Shown here piece by piece: positions 42,577 to 52,183 of a stretch of DNA of 64,000 bases. The stretch is from Lachnospiraceae bacterium (lineage in GTDB: Bacteria > Bacillota > Clostridia > Lachnospirales > Lachnospiraceae). The notes below the pieces were generated by a model. That model ran no database searches. It saw only the letters and a program-made list of their open reading frames with translations, and had not been told where the DNA came from. Numbering within the stretch: the stretch's first letter is position 1; each line of letters begins with the position of its first letter. The stretch covers positions 25,474-89,473 of the forward strand of contig JAAUZT010000011.1 of NCBI GenBank assembly GCA_014804485.1, given 5' to 3'. The translations under genes were made by a program, and so were the position numbers.

Positions 42577-43652
42577 ATGCAAAAGATCAAAATTACCATG
42601 ATCAGCAGAATATAAGTAATGTTCAGAAAATGAGAGAGGTAATCGGCACATTACCGCCCTTCTGCAAACAATTTTTCCGTGGTATCAGTGAATATACTTC
42701 GGCTCGGACGAGGCTTGCATATGCGTACGACATCAGGGTCTTTTTTGAATATCTGCATGATAATAACAGTTATTGCGGGCAGATGGATATTCAGAAATTT
42801 CCGCTTACGATATTGGAGCAGCTTACGCGTGAAGATATCGAAGAATATATTGAATATCTTTCTTACTATGAGAAAGACGGCAAAGTCTACACAAATGATG
42901 AGCGTGGCAAGAAAAGAAAACTGGCGGCTCTCAGAAGTTTTTATAATTATTATTTTCAAGCGGAATTAATTGAGAAAAACCCTGCGGTTCTCGTTCCACT
43001 TCCCAAATTGCATGAAAAAGAAATTATTCGTCTTGATGCGGATGAAGTCGCCATTCTGCTAGATCAGGTAGAGGATGGCACCGGACTGACTAAGGCACAG
43101 CAGCGTTTCCATAAAGTCACAAAGACAAGAGATGTTGCAATACTTACATTGCTTCTCGGTACGGGCATACGTGTATCGGAATGTGTCGGACTGGACATCG
43201 GTGATGTGGATTTCAAAAATAACGGCATAAAGATCAGACGTAAAGGCGGTTACGAGGCAGTCGTCTATTTCGGAGAAGAGGTGGAAAATGCCTTGCAGGA
43301 CTATCTGGATGACCGCCATCATATCATTCCGCAGTCCGGGCATGAGGATGCACTGTTTCTGTCCCTTCAGAATCGGCGGATCTCTGTGCGGGCTGTAGAA
43401 AATATGGTAAAAAAATACTCTTCTACAGTCACAAGCCTTAAGAAAATTACTCCGCATAAGCTTCGAAGCACATACGGCACATCCCTATATCGTGAAACCG
43501 GGGATATCTATCTGGTGGCGGATGTTTTAGGTCACAAGGATGTTAATACGACCAGAAAACATTATGCCGCTCTGGAAGATGAACGGCGCCGTTATGCTGC
43601 CGACAAAGTGAAGCTGCGGGAAAAACATAACTCTGATGAATCGGAAGATTAA
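42573..43652 (+). CDS. Tyrosine recombinase (XerC/XerD-like)
   Basis: A 359-residue site-specific recombinase. The N-terminal SAM-like domain spans about residues 30-130. Catalytic residues are intact: Arg in GTGIRVSECVGL near 206, Lys in RRKGG, HKLRSTYGTSLY (HxxR), LGHKDV and the Tyr nucleophile in RKHYAAL near 335. It is a second such gene beside that at 36205-37137. The start ATG shares ATGA with the TtcA-like stop, so both genes are translated from one mRNA. A chromosome dimer resolution role is plausible from the family, but no dif-like site was recognised. Confidence 0.9.
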   Translation: MNAKDQNYHDQQNISNVQKMREVIGTLPPFCKQFFRGISEYTSARTRLAYAYDIRVFFEYLHDNNSYCGQMDIQKFPLTILEQLTREDIEEYIEYLSYYEKDGKVYTNDERGKKRKLAALRSFYNYYFQAELIEKNPAVLVPLPKLHEKEIIRLDADEVAILLDQVEDGTGLTKAQQRFHKVTKTRDVAILTLLLGTGIRVSECVGLDIGDVDFKNNGIKIRRKGGYEAVVYFGEEVENALQDYLDDRHHIIPQSGHEDALFLSLQNRRISVRAVENMVKKYSSTVTSLKKITPHKLRSTYGTSLYRETGDIYLVADVLGHKDVNTTRKHYAALEDERRRYAADKVKLREKHNSDESED

Positions 43653-43654
43653 TA

Positions 43655-44053
43655 TCATCCTGTGAAAGCAGTGTCATAATAGGGAATCACCAGATGTCTC
43701 CCATATTGGATAGAGTCGTCCGAAAGAGAATTCATGGCTTTGACTTCATTAATATAGTCGTTAATAGATGTATAATGATCCCCGTCCATGTACTCTTCTG
43801 CAATCGACCATAATGTGTCATTATTAGATACCATAATACTCTTATAATATTTGTAAGAGGGTGCTGTGTCGGCCTTGGCATTGGAACGGAAGCTGCTTAA
43901 TGCCACGGAGCAGGTGACGATTAGGCATACGGTCATGACCAAAATAAGAAAATTTTTCATCATCTCTCTTTGTCTTCTCACTCTGTTCCTGCGAATTCTT
44001 CTCTCACTTCTCAAATCTTTTCTTCTCATATATCTTACATGATTGTTATACAT
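43655..44053 (-). CDS. yneA: LysM protein, YneA-like SOS cell division inhibitor
   Basis: A 132-residue protein with a strongly basic N-terminus, one membrane helix at about residues 33-52, and a C-terminal LysM domain (SNNDTLWSIAEEYMDGDHY near residue 75). In Bacillus the divergent neighbour of lexA is yneA, encoding just such a membrane/LysM protein that stops division during SOS. The same position, layout and a LexA-box-loaded promoter support orthology, although primary sequence conservation in this family is low. Start ATG 44053, with AAAGGAGA upstream. Confidence 0.8.
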   Translation of the reverse strand: MYNNHVRYMRRKDLRSERRIRRNRVRRQREMMKNFLILVMTVCLIVTCSVALSSFRSNAKADTAPSYKYYKSIMVSNNDTLWSIAEEYMDGDHYTSINDYINEVKAMNSLSDDSIQYGRHLVIPYYDTAFTG

Positions 44054-44081
44054 TTCTATAATCGTCTCCTTTCACAAAGCA

Positions 44082-44147
44082 GAACAAATGTTGCGAACAA
44101 ATGTTCTTTATGTCTTGTATTATATCGAACATATTTTCTGGTGTCAA
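44082..44147 (-). promoter_or_regulatory. yneA promoter with LexA boxes
   Basis: On the minus strand TTGACA (44147-44142), a 17-base spacer and TATAAT (44124-44119) form a perfect promoter. LexA-type sites GAAC-N4-GTTC are at 44095-44106 (perfect) and 44082-44093 (one mismatch, GAACaaatGTTG) just downstream of the start site, and GAACatatTTTC at 44127-44138 lies inside the spacer. Strong SOS repression is expected. Confidence 0.85.
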
Positions 44148-44167
44148 TACTTTTAAATAAAATTTTC

Positions 44168-44225
44168 GAACAAATATTCTGAATATATGTTTGCTTTTTG
44201 TTCTTCCCTGTGTTATGCTTATAAT
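44168..44225 (+). promoter_or_regulatory. lexA promoter and nearby LexA-like site
   Basis: TTGTTC (44198-44203) and TATAAT (44220-44225) are 16 bases apart, pointing toward lexA. GAACaaatATTC at 44168-44179 resembles a LexA box but lies upstream of the -35, so its effect on lexA is uncertain. Confidence 0.6.
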
Positions 44226-44331
44226 ATCTTAAGAAACTTGGCTCTTTCTTAAAGTATGCACTTACTTTTTTTGGAATTTAGCGTAGGAACATTTTCACAA
44301 TTTATTTTAGGAAAGGATAAGGTAATTATTT

Positions 44332-44952
44332 ATGGGTTATGGTAAGATTACCGCAAAACAGCAGCAAATACTTGACTATATTAAAGATGAAATCCTAAAG
44401 CGGGGATATCCGCCGGCAGTTCGGGAGATCTGCGAAGCTGTCAATTTAAAATCAACTTCATCCGTGCACTCTCACCTAGAGACTCTTGAGAAGAACGGAT
44501 ATATCAGACGTGACCCCACAAAACCGCGTGCTATTGAAATTTGTGATGATAATTTTCAGATGGTACGCACAGAGATGGTTTCCATTCCTGTAATCGGACA
44601 GGTTGCTGCCGGGCAGCCCATTCTTGCTGAACAGAATATTGAGAGCTATTTCCCCGTTCCCGCCGATATGGTACCGGGCGGTGAGTCCTTTGCTCTGAAG
44701 GTTAAGGGCGATTCCATGATCAACGTAGGAATCTATAACGGTGACCAGATTTTTGTTAAGAGCTGTCAAACTGCTAATAACGGAGATACAGTGGTTGCCT
44801 TGATCGATGATTCCGCTACTGTTAAGACATTTTATAAAGAAAACGGCCATATTCGTCTGCAGCCCGAAAACGATTCTATGGAGCCAATTATTGTTGATAA
44901 CTGCCAGATTCTGGGCAAGGTTTTTGGTGTATTCAGGCTGTACCGCCAATAA
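44332..44952 (+). CDS. lexA: SOS repressor LexA
   Basis: A 206-residue LexA. The N-terminal winged helix ([21 protein letters not shown], here read in two stretches near residues 24-45) binds SOS boxes; the C-terminal S24 protease domain has the Ala-Gly cleavage site in VAAGQPI near residue 92, catalytic Ser in KGDSMI near 128 and Lys in [10 protein letters not shown] near 165. It is self-cleaved on RecA activation. Divergent from the YneA-like gene across a LexA-box region. Confidence 0.97.
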   Translation: MGYGKITAKQQQILDYIKDEILKRGYPPAVREICEAVNLKSTSSVHSHLETLEKNGYIRRDPTKPRAIEICDDNFQMVRTEMVSIPVIGQVAAGQPILAEQNIESYFPVPADMVPGGESFALKVKGDSMINVGIYNGDQIFVKSCQTANNGDTVVALIDDSATVKTFYKENGHIRLQPENDSMEPIIVDNCQILGKVFGVFRLYRQ

Positions 44953-45057
44953 TATTGATATCTGAACTGATATTTTTTGTAAATCATGTATGAATTATTC
45001 ACGCTGTATTGTTATTGGTATATTTTCCAGTATAGTATATTGGGCGCAAGACATAAT

Positions 45058-45098
45058 AATAGTAACTGTCAACGAGAGTCGGCAGTTACTATTTTAAG
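45058..45098 (+). terminator. Terminator-like hairpin after lexA
   Basis: AATAGTAACTG pairs with CAGTTACTATT around a 14-base loop, followed by TTAAGTTT. It is about 105 bases after the lexA stop and before the DUF378 gene. Confidence 0.6.
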
Positions 45099-45188
45099 TT
45101 TATGACGAGAATCTTTCAAAGGCATGAAAATTAGCCTATCAAGATTTGAAGTAACGGTATTGTACGTTTTCAAAAAGGGGGAAAAAGC

Positions 45189-45410
45189 ATGAAAAATAAA
45201 GGTTTAGATTATCTTGCCCTGACGATTGCCATTATCGGTGCTATTAACTGGGGGTTGATCGGTCTTTTCAGTTTTGACCTTGTGGCATTTGTTTTCGGTA
45301 ATATGTCATGGTTCTCAAGAATCATTTATTCGTTAGTCGGTATCGCGGGTCTTTATATCATCACATTCTATATGTATGCAGGTGGTGAGACAAAAAGCGC
45401 CGATTCATAA
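45189..45410 (+). CDS. DUF378 small membrane protein
   Basis: A 73-residue protein with two membrane helices (about residues 7-32 and 43-63) and the INWGLIGLFSFDLVAFVFG segment typical of DUF378 (YuzA-like). The function of the family is unknown. ATG follows AAAGGGGGAA. It is flanked by hairpins on both sides, so it is a single-gene transcript. Confidence 0.85.
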   Translation: MKNKGLDYLALTIAIIGAINWGLIGLFSFDLVAFVFGNMSWFSRIIYSLVGIAGLYIITFYMYAGGETKSADS

Positions 45411-45449
45411 TTATTTATGCAAAGTGGATTTTAACAGTCCGAATGAACG

Positions 45450-45490
45450 GAAGCCGGCATTGCTTTTTACAGCATGTCGGCTTCTTTTTT
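45450..45490. terminator. Bidirectional terminator between DUF378 and rsfS
   Basis: GAAGCCG-gCAT-TGC pairs with GCA-ATG-tCGGCTTC-type arm (45471-45483) and is followed by TTTTTT on the plus strand; AAAGTGG-type A residues precede it. It lies 40 bases after the DUF378 stop and faces the rsfS 3' end. Confidence 0.75.
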
Positions 45491-45514
45491 GCTTATAGTT
45501 ATTACATCCATTGC

Positions 45515-45856
45515 TTAAAAATTTTCCACAAGTTTCCCGTCTCTCCATATGCGTTCCAGATCGTAAAACAAACGATTTTCTTTATCAAAAATATGGATAA
45601 TCACATCATGAAAGTCAAGAAGTATCCAGTTGGCATTATTATAACCTTCAATCTGTCTTAGGGGAACGCCCGCCTGTCCGAGCTTCTCTTCTACGTTGTC
45701 TGAAAGCGCCTGAATCTGGCTGTTATTTGTGCCGTTTGCGATAATAAAATAATCCGCAATCACGGATACCTCGCTGATATCGATAACCTTGATGTCTTCA
45801 GCCTTTTTATCTTCCAATGCCGCGATGGCAAGTTTTGCAATTTCTTTACTATCCAT
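45515..45856 (-). CDS. rsfS: Ribosomal silencing factor RsfS
   Basis: A 113-residue RsfS/Iojap protein that binds L14 and blocks subunit joining. The N-terminus MDSKEIAKLAIAALEDKKAEDI and the central VSVIADYFIIANGTNNSQI are family hallmarks, followed by the WILLDFHDVIIHIF segment. ATG 45856 aligns with the family start and follows AGAGAGGAAG; upstream in-frame ATGs add an atypical stretch. Last gene of nadD-yqeK-rsfS. Confidence 0.95.
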   Translation of the reverse strand: MDSKEIAKLAIAALEDKKAEDIKVIDISEVSVIADYFIIANGTNNSQIQALSDNVEEKLGQAGVPLRQIEGYNNANWILLDFHDVIIHIFDKENRLFYDLERIWRDGKLVENF

Positions 45857-45937
45857 AAACTGTTGCTTCCTCTCTTTCTGTTGTGTCATAAATAGGGAAC
45901 TGTTTTGCAGACCCTGCATGCCGTACTTAATGCTATA

Positions 45938-46546
45938 TTACAGTTTCCTATAATATTCATAGGTTTCTCTGGTCATGGGATCTATTTCCCCACCCTTCTG
46001 TGTCAGATGAGTTAACGTATCCTGTAAAATTCTGCATAACGCTTTATTCAAGTCCTGATAGGCCAGTTTACGTGCCGCCGCGAGATTCTGCATATATTGC
46101 TCTTCAATAGCCGCGGTTCTTTTCATATGTTTCCGTCCGGGCTCAATATAGTCCGCGATATAGATTACTTGTTCTAAGGGGCTCATCTGCGGTCTGCCCG
46201 TAGTGTGATAATATATCGCATTCAGAATGTCTTCGTCGGTAATGCCGTATTCCTGCTTTGCCAAAGCACCGCCTGCTTTGGCATGTAAGAGCGGAGAATC
46301 TTCCTGAGCTTCTGTTTCAGAGAGCACGATATGATTTTTGGAACAAAGAGACATCTGCTTTTTGTAACTTAAACACTTGGCGCAGTCATGCAGCATACCC
46401 GCCACAAGCGCTTTTTCTATATTTACACCATGTACCGCGGCCAGATTAGCCGCCGTATATGCAACACTCAAAGTATGCTCATATCGCTTGGGTTCCAGCT
46501 TTTTCTCCATTTCTTTTCTGAATTTTGCCAGATCTGCTGTTTTCAT
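45938..46546 (-). CDS. yqeK: YqeK family HD-domain hydrolase
   Basis: A 202-residue HD-domain protein. H...HD...D metal ligands are visible: KRYEHTLSVA near residue 20, GMLHDCAK near residue 51 and the late IYIADYIEPGRKH near 128. YqeK homologues hydrolyse diadenosine tetraphosphate. The gene follows nadD by a few bases on the minus strand and precedes rsfS, the usual Firmicutes order. Confidence 0.92.
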   Translation of the reverse strand: MKTADLAKFRKEMEKKLEPKRYEHTLSVAYTAANLAAVHGVNIEKALVAGMLHDCAKCLSYKKQMSLCSKNHIVLSETEAQEDSPLLHAKAGGALAKQEYGITDEDILNAIYYHTTGRPQMSPLEQVIYIADYIEPGRKHMKRTAAIEEQYMQNLAAARKLAYQDLNKALCRILQDTLTHLTQKGGEIDPMTRETYEYYRKL

Positions 46547-46553
46547 GTGTATA

Positions 46554-47180
46554 TCAATCCTTTCCGGGCTGTTCCTCCTCGCGATATAAACCTTGCTGTG
46601 CTATATATAATCTGACAGATTCTGGCACATCCTTCTCGACGGACTCTCCGGCCGCAATTTTTCGTCGAATGTCTGAAGAAGAAATATCCATGCATTCTGT
46701 CTGCAGCAGGCGAATGTCTGCACGGTATTCTTTTTGTAAAACCCGAATCTGTTCTTCCATGTCCGCAGTCGTCTTGCCATCCCGCACGGCTGCCAGAATA
46801 CAGCAGTCAGCGAAAATTTCCTCGGGATGAGCCCATTTGGACATGTGAAAAAGACTGTCAGCGCCAACTATAAAATAGTATGCAGTCTGCGGATTTTCCG
46901 TCCGCAGCCGTTTTAATGTCCGATAGGTGTAAGTATTGCCCGTCTGCATAAGCTCTATGTCTGACAGTGTAAACCGGGGCTGCCCCTCGATCGCAAGCGC
47001 CGTCATTTCGGCACGTACCCGGCCGTCTTCCACCTTCTGGCCGGCCTTCATATACGGCACACCGCATGGCATGAAAATCACCTCATCCAACGTAAACTGC
47101 TTAAGTGCTTTCTGTGCGAGCATCAGATGACCGTTATGAATCGGGTTGAAAGTACCGCCCATGATTCCTACTTTTCTCAA
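46554..47180 (-). CDS. nadD: Nicotinate-nucleotide adenylyltransferase
   Basis: A 208-residue nucleotidyltransferase that makes deamido-NAD from nicotinate mononucleotide. The N-terminal GIMGGTFNPIHNGHLMLA contains the (T/H)xGH nucleotide-binding motif, and the C-terminal ISSSDIRRKIAAGESV carries the ISSTxxR-type motif. The length is typical. Starts 53 bases after yhbY. Confidence 0.95.
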   Translation of the reverse strand: MRKVGIMGGTFNPIHNGHLMLAQKALKQFTLDEVIFMPCGVPYMKAGQKVEDGRVRAEMTALAIEGQPRFTLSDIELMQTGNTYTYRTLKRLRTENPQTAYYFIVGADSLFHMSKWAHPEEIFADCCILAAVRDGKTTADMEEQIRVLQKEYRADIRLLQTECMDISSSDIRRKIAAGESVEKDVPESVRLYIAQQGLYREEEQPGKD

Positions 47181-47233
47181 AATCTACCTCCTGTACAGCA
47201 ACGCCGTGCCGGACTATATTTTATGCCAATCGC

Positions 47234-47548
47234 TCAATTTCCCTGCCTCGAAGGATTTTCCTTCGGCAGCACGATTTTCGGGTCTTTTTTGTCCGGCTTG
47301 TAAAGTACGATCTTCTTGCCGATTACCTGCACTACTTGAGAATGTGTACGTTCTGCGATTACCTGCGCGATTTCACCGGGATCATCCATGCAGTTTTTTA
47401 ACACGGCAATCTTAATCAGTTCTTTTGTATTGAACGCTTCATTAATTGCCGATGTAAATTCCGGTGTCAGGCTGGATTTTCCTACTTGAAAAATAGGATT
47501 TAACGTACTCGCCAGACTCTTTAAATATGCTCTCTGTTTACTTGTCAT
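47234..47548 (-). CDS. yhbY: YhbY family RNA-binding protein
   Basis: A 104-residue CRM-domain protein associated with 50S assembly. MTSKQRAYLKSLASTLNPIF, the VGKSSLTPEF turn and the central GNKIVLYK-like strand (here GKKIVLYKPDKKDP) fit the family. Between obgE and nadD, the conserved order. Confidence 0.93.
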   Translation of the reverse strand: MTSKQRAYLKSLASTLNPIFQVGKSSLTPEFTSAINEAFNTKELIKIAVLKNCMDDPGEIAQVIAERTHSQVVQVIGKKIVLYKPDKKDPKIVLPKENPSRQGN

Positions 47549-47604
47549 AATATACCTCTGTTTTCAACTGTTGTAAATTCATATTATGGATCATATCCGG
47601 TGCA

Positions 47605-48912
<1,308 letters not shown>

Positions 48913-48917
48913 TTATT

Positions 48918-48954
48918 AGAAAAAAGGCTCCAAACACCTAGATGTTCGAAGCCC
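48918..48954 (-). terminator. Intrinsic terminator between rpmA and obgE
   Basis: On the minus strand GGCTTCGAACA pairs with TGTTTGGAGCC with two mismatches, followed by TTTTTT (48925-48920). It would end the rplU-prp-rpmA transcript 13 bases after rpmA. Confidence 0.7.
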
Positions 48955-48966
48955 GAATCAATCATC

Positions 48967-49251
48967 CTATTTCTCTACAGGATATACGGAAGCCTGTTTC
49001 TTGTCTCTTCCTTTTCTCTCGAAACGAAGCACACCGTCAACCAGAGCATACAATGTGTCGTCGCCGCCGATTCCCACATTTACACCTGGATGGATCTTGG
49101 TTCCGCGCTGTCTGTATAAGATATTTCCTGCCTTAACGAATTGTCCGTCAGCTCTCTTCGCACCTAATCTCTTGGCCTCGGAATCTCTACCGTTCTTAGT
49201 AGAACCAACACCTTTCTTATGTGCAAAAAATTGAAGGTTCATATTTAACAT
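48967..49251 (-). CDS. rpmA: 50S ribosomal protein L27 with Prp-cleaved leader
   Basis: A 94-residue L27. The N-terminal extension [14 protein letters not shown] contains the Firmicutes leader LQFF before AHKKG, removed by Prp protease. [17 protein letters not shown] and [10 protein letters not shown] follow. ATG 49251 lies nine bases after GGAGG. The 5' end overlaps none; prp ends four bases upstream. Confidence 0.96.
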   Translation of the reverse strand: MLNMNLQFFAHKKGVGSTKNGRDSEAKRLGAKRADGQFVKAGNILYRQRGTKIHPGVNVGIGGDDTLYALVDGVLRFERKGRDKKQASVYPVEK

Positions 49252-49255
49252 GGTA

Positions 49256-49588
49256 TTACACCTCCTCAAATGTCAATTTACAATAGTTCTTCCCATATTG
49301 TTTCTCAATCTGGGTAAGTCCCAACACCAGTGAATCCACGAGTACCCTTGAAGTCTCCTTCAAAGTCCGGTCAACAAACCTACACCGGATGACTCCGCGG
49401 TCTTTGTCTGTCTCCACGTTTATCTTCTCCGCTGTTATCTCTTCCAGAGAATTGATTGTGTTAATGACAAGTACCGAAATGGATGCGCAAACGATATCTT
49501 CACCATAATTGGCGTATCCTGCATGTCCGTCACATGTAAACCCCTGATATTCTCCTGCTGTTGTTTTATAAAATGTGATCTGTGTCAT
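49256..49588 (-). CDS. prp: Ribosomal-processing cysteine protease Prp
   Basis: A 110-residue protease that removes the N-terminal leader of L27. Catalytic His and Cys are visible in [21 protein letters not shown] (split: His near residue 22, Cys near residue 34). The gene lies between rplU and rpmA, its invariable site in Firmicutes. Confidence 0.94.
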   Translation of the reverse strand: MTQITFYKTTAGEYQGFTCDGHAGYANYGEDIVCASISVLVINTINSLEEITAEKINVETDKDRGVIRCRFVDRTLKETSRVLVDSLVLGLTQIEKQYGKNYCKLTFEEV

Positions 49589-49699
49589 CTCACACCTTTG
49601 ACTACGATCTCCGGCATCTGTTGATTTGTCTGCGGCGATCGTCTCTGCACACTCTCAAAAATATGATGTGTAAATAAATACCTTGTAGTATCAAAATTA

Positions 49700-50005
49700 C
49701 TATGCATTTATTTTATCGATCTTAACCTGAGTGTATGCTTGCCTATGACCATTTTTCTTGTGATAGCCTGTTTTTCTCTTGTACTTGTATACGATAACTT
49801 TGCGGTACTTACCCTGATCCATAACGGTTCCGGTAACAGTTGCACTCTCTACATCGCCTGCAACCTTAAGTTCCTTATCGCTAACAGCTATAACCTGGTC
49901 AAATGTTACAGAAGCTCCGACTTCAGCGTCCAGCTTTTCAACCTTAATGACGTCTCCCTCAGAAACTTTGTACTGCTTTCCACCTGTTGCAATAATTGCG
50001 TACAT
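49700..50005 (-). CDS. rplU: 50S ribosomal protein L21
   Basis: A 101-residue L21 starting [18 protein letters not shown], with the conserved [19 protein letters not shown] stretch near the C-terminus. ATG 50005 follows AGGAGGTG; an upstream frame extension reads atypical residues and is excluded. First gene of rplU-prp-rpmA, behind a structured leader. Confidence 0.96.
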   Translation of the reverse strand: MYAIIATGGKQYKVSEGDVIKVEKLDAEVGASVTFDQVIAVSDKELKVAGDVESATVTGTVMDQGKYRKVIVYKYKRKTGYHKKNGHRQAYTQVKIDKINA

Positions 50006-50125
50006 ATGGCACCTCCTATTCATGAACCGAAGTCCATTTACTCGCTAGCTTCGGTGATGTCTATATGATATAATACTAAAAAACCATTATCAATGGACAT
50101 ACTTCTACCTCACTATGCGGCATAC
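50006..50125 (-). ncRNA. Putative ribosomal protein L21 leader
   Basis: The 120-base 5' UTR between the predicted start site and rplU contains the stem CTTCGGT/ACCGAAG (minus-strand ACCGAAG at 50055-50049 with CTTCGGT at 50032-50026) directly upstream of the ribosome site. The Firmicutes L21 leader (a known autoregulatory RNA family) has a hairpin in this position. Assignment is by position and hairpin only, not by covariance. Confidence 0.5.
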
Positions 50126-50131
50126 TCAGTT

Positions 50132-50160
50132 ATCATATCCTTTTTGGGGATATTTGTCAA
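50132..50160 (-). promoter_or_regulatory. rplU operon promoter
   Basis: On the minus strand TTGACA (50160-50155) and TATGAT (50137-50132) are separated by exactly 17 bases, about 127 bases before rplU. Confidence 0.75.
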
Positions 50161-50221
50161 TGTATTTTCTTTTAAAAATCATTAAAAATCATCAAAACCC
50201 TGTAATTTATCAAAAAAACCT

Positions 50222-50881
50222 TTAGTTTGTTCTCATCCTATTACTATAACATCCTATCGCTATCAGATAAGATATGAGCAAAACTGCTATACTCACCGCC
50301 ACACATATGGCACTCAAAAGGCCTTGATTAATTTTAATACTGAAATCGACATCCCCTGCCGAAGATACATTTAATGCTGTATATGTGACAAGCGCCACCA
50401 CTGCCATAAGAACAATCACGCACCAGAAACGTGCTTTAGCATAGGGTAACCGCAAACAGATCGGAATTTGAATGCAAGTCACTGCCGTGAAGATTAATAG
50501 TGATTCGCAGACTGCCGTAAGAAGTGTCATGAACTGTAATGTATCACCGTATACAAACATAGCGCCGACGCCTATTATGACAGTCACTCCCAATATTATT
50601 AAATACTGAATGTAGCAAAAAAGAAATCTGCCGGCAACAATATTTTTATTGTCAAGCGACAGTGAGGCATATAAACGCTCAAGACCGTTTTTATCCTGTA
50701 TCATAAAAATATTAGTTGAAGCTAGTGCCGCGTACCATGCCGCCGTAAAGCAAAGAGTATACATGGAAGACTCCATGAAACTGAAAATCCCTGCAATTAC
50801 GAAAGTAGCAACAATATTTTCAAAGATCAATGATTTTGCCGTGTAATAATCGAGTTTTGTCATTTTGAATGTTCCTGACAT
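50222..50881 (-). CDS. ABC-2 type transporter permease
   Basis: A 219-residue protein with six hydrophobic segments, the permease of the GntR-regulated ABC operon. The helices begin at about residues 18, 38, 85, 112, 150 and 185. No specific substrate motif is visible. It overlaps the ATPase gene by 22 bases. Small permeases of this size in YtrA-type operons often act in antimicrobial or drug self-protection, an inference. Confidence 0.8.
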   Translation of the reverse strand: MSGTFKMTKLDYYTAKSLIFENIVATFVIAGIFSFMESSMYTLCFTAAWYAALASTNIFMIQDKNGLERLYASLSLDNKNIVAGRFLFCYIQYLIILGVTVIIGVGAMFVYGDTLQFMTLLTAVCESLLIFTAVTCIQIPICLRLPYAKARFWCVIVLMAVVALVTYTALNVSSAGDVDFSIKINQGLLSAICVAVSIAVLLISYLIAIGCYSNRMRTN

Positions 50882-51735
50882 CTCTTAGCCTCCTTTCCGA
50901 TATGAACAATAATTTCATCTACTGTGGGCGTATCTAACACAAACCCTTTGTATTTCTTCGCCGTATCAGTCTTTATAAGCCCCTCAAATCCAAGAGATGT
51001 CTGGGACAGACCGATTAAATGCTGCCGCAGGTCTTCTGTCAGTTCACCTGGAGCGCCTTTGATAATACAATACTTTGCCAGCAGCTCTTCCATACTGCCC
51101 GTATAAACAATCCTCCCATGTTCCAGATATGTGATATAATCGGCCACTTTTTCTAAATCTGTTGTAATATGTGTAGAAAAAAGTACGCTTTTCTCCCCAT
51201 CCTGAATGTAATCCTGAAGAATGTCTAAAATTTCGCTTCTGGTTGTGGGATCCAATCCGCTTGTAGGTTCATCCAGAAGAAGAAGCTTCGCGTTATGCGA
51301 GCACGCGCATGCCAGCATAAGTTTCATCTGCATCCCGCGCGACATTTTGCCGATTCTTGTCTTATCGGGAAGCTCAAACTGCTCTTTCATTCTGATAAAT
51401 GTGTCGTGATTCCATTCGTCATAAAACATGGACAGCGCTTTTTCCAAATCCTTAACAGTCCATGTGTCCACGAAAAAGTTACTGTCATATACGATTCCGA
51501 TGTCCTGTTTGATCTGCTTTTCATAATCGAGGTGATCTTTACCGAACACTTTGATACTTCCGATATCCTTTTCCATCATATTCATGATAAGATTGAGCGT
51601 CGTCGTTTTACCGGCACCGTTAGAACCAACCAGCCCCATGATATAACCTTTGGGAAGTTCAAAACTGATATCGTGCAGCGAAAATTCCGAAAAAGTTTTA
51701 CTTACATTATGCAATTCCAAATTATTTTCAGTCAT
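50860..51735 (-). CDS. ABC transporter ATP-binding protein
   Basis: A 291-residue ATPase with Walker A GSNGAGKTT near residue 38, signature MSRGMQMKL near 134, Walker B LLLLDEPTSGLDP near 152 and the H-loop in FSTHITTDLE near 190. The C-terminal domain resembles the BcrA/CcmA group. Translationally coupled with the repressor and permease. Confidence 0.92.
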   Translation of the reverse strand: MTENNLELHNVSKTFSEFSLHDISFELPKGYIMGLVGSNGAGKTTTLNLIMNMMEKDIGSIKVFGKDHLDYEKQIKQDIGIVYDSNFFVDTWTVKDLEKALSMFYDEWNHDTFIRMKEQFELPDKTRIGKMSRGMQMKLMLACACSHNAKLLLLDEPTSGLDPTTRSEILDILQDYIQDGEKSVLFSTHITTDLEKVADYITYLEHGRIVYTGSMEELLAKYCIIKGAPGELTEDLRQHLIGLSQTSLGFEGLIKTDTAKKYKGFVLDTPTVDEIIVHIGKEAKRCQEHSK

Positions 51736-52108
51736 CGCTTACCTCCTGTAATAATTTCAATAAGTTGCCTAGTTCATCGGGTGACAGGGATGCCCTGCGC
51801 GCTGCCGTGATCGCGTTATTTAAATGACTCTCCACTTCCTTAATCAGCTGCTCCCGCATTAAGTCCGAGCCGCTGGGCATTACATAGAATCCTTTTCCTT
51901 GTCTGCTTGTGATATATCCCTCCTCTTCCAGCTCATTGTATGCCCTCGTTGTAGTAAGGACACTGATTTTCAGGTCTTTAGCTAGTTGCCGCAGGGATGG
52001 GAGCATTTCATTTTCACACAGTTCACCGGTTAAAATCTGTGTCTTGATCTGTTCCTTGATCTGCTCATAGATCGGCAGATCAGAGCTGTTTGACAATACA
52101 ATATGCAT
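51728..52108 (-). CDS. GntR family (YtrA subfamily) transcriptional repressor
   Basis: A 126-residue repressor. The N-terminal winged helix (SDLPIYEQIKEQIKTQILTG, LPSLRQLAKDLKISVLTTTRAY, EGYITSRQGKGFYV) is characteristic; the short C-terminal tail lacks an effector domain, as in YtrA. ATG 52108 is favoured because the operator and promoter lie upstream. Its own operator is described separately. It overlaps the ABC ATPase by eight bases. Confidence 0.92.
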   Translation of the reverse strand: MHIVLSNSSDLPIYEQIKEQIKTQILTGELCENEMLPSLRQLAKDLKISVLTTTRAYNELEEEGYITSRQGKGFYVMPSGSDLMREQLIKEVESHLNNAITAARRASLSPDELGNLLKLLQEVSDD

Positions 52109-52128
52109 ATGTACACCTACTTTCTTAA

Positions 52129-52179
52129 CTGTACTGTTGTTTACAAGTACAGTATATACAGATATTACAGATATGTCAA
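52129..52179 (-). promoter_or_regulatory. GntR operon promoter with palindromic operator
   Basis: On the minus strand TTGACA (52179-52174), a 17-base spacer and TATACT (52156-52151) form a strong promoter. The inverted repeat CTGTAC...GTACAG (52129-52152) covers the -10 edge and start site, the position expected for a YtrA-type repressor. It is 21 bases upstream of the GntR start. Confidence 0.8.
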
Positions 52180-52183
52180 GCAT

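Noticed and set aside
44476-44949. 157-codon antisense frame opposite lexA
   Set aside because: Covers intact lexA and lacks a ribosome site.
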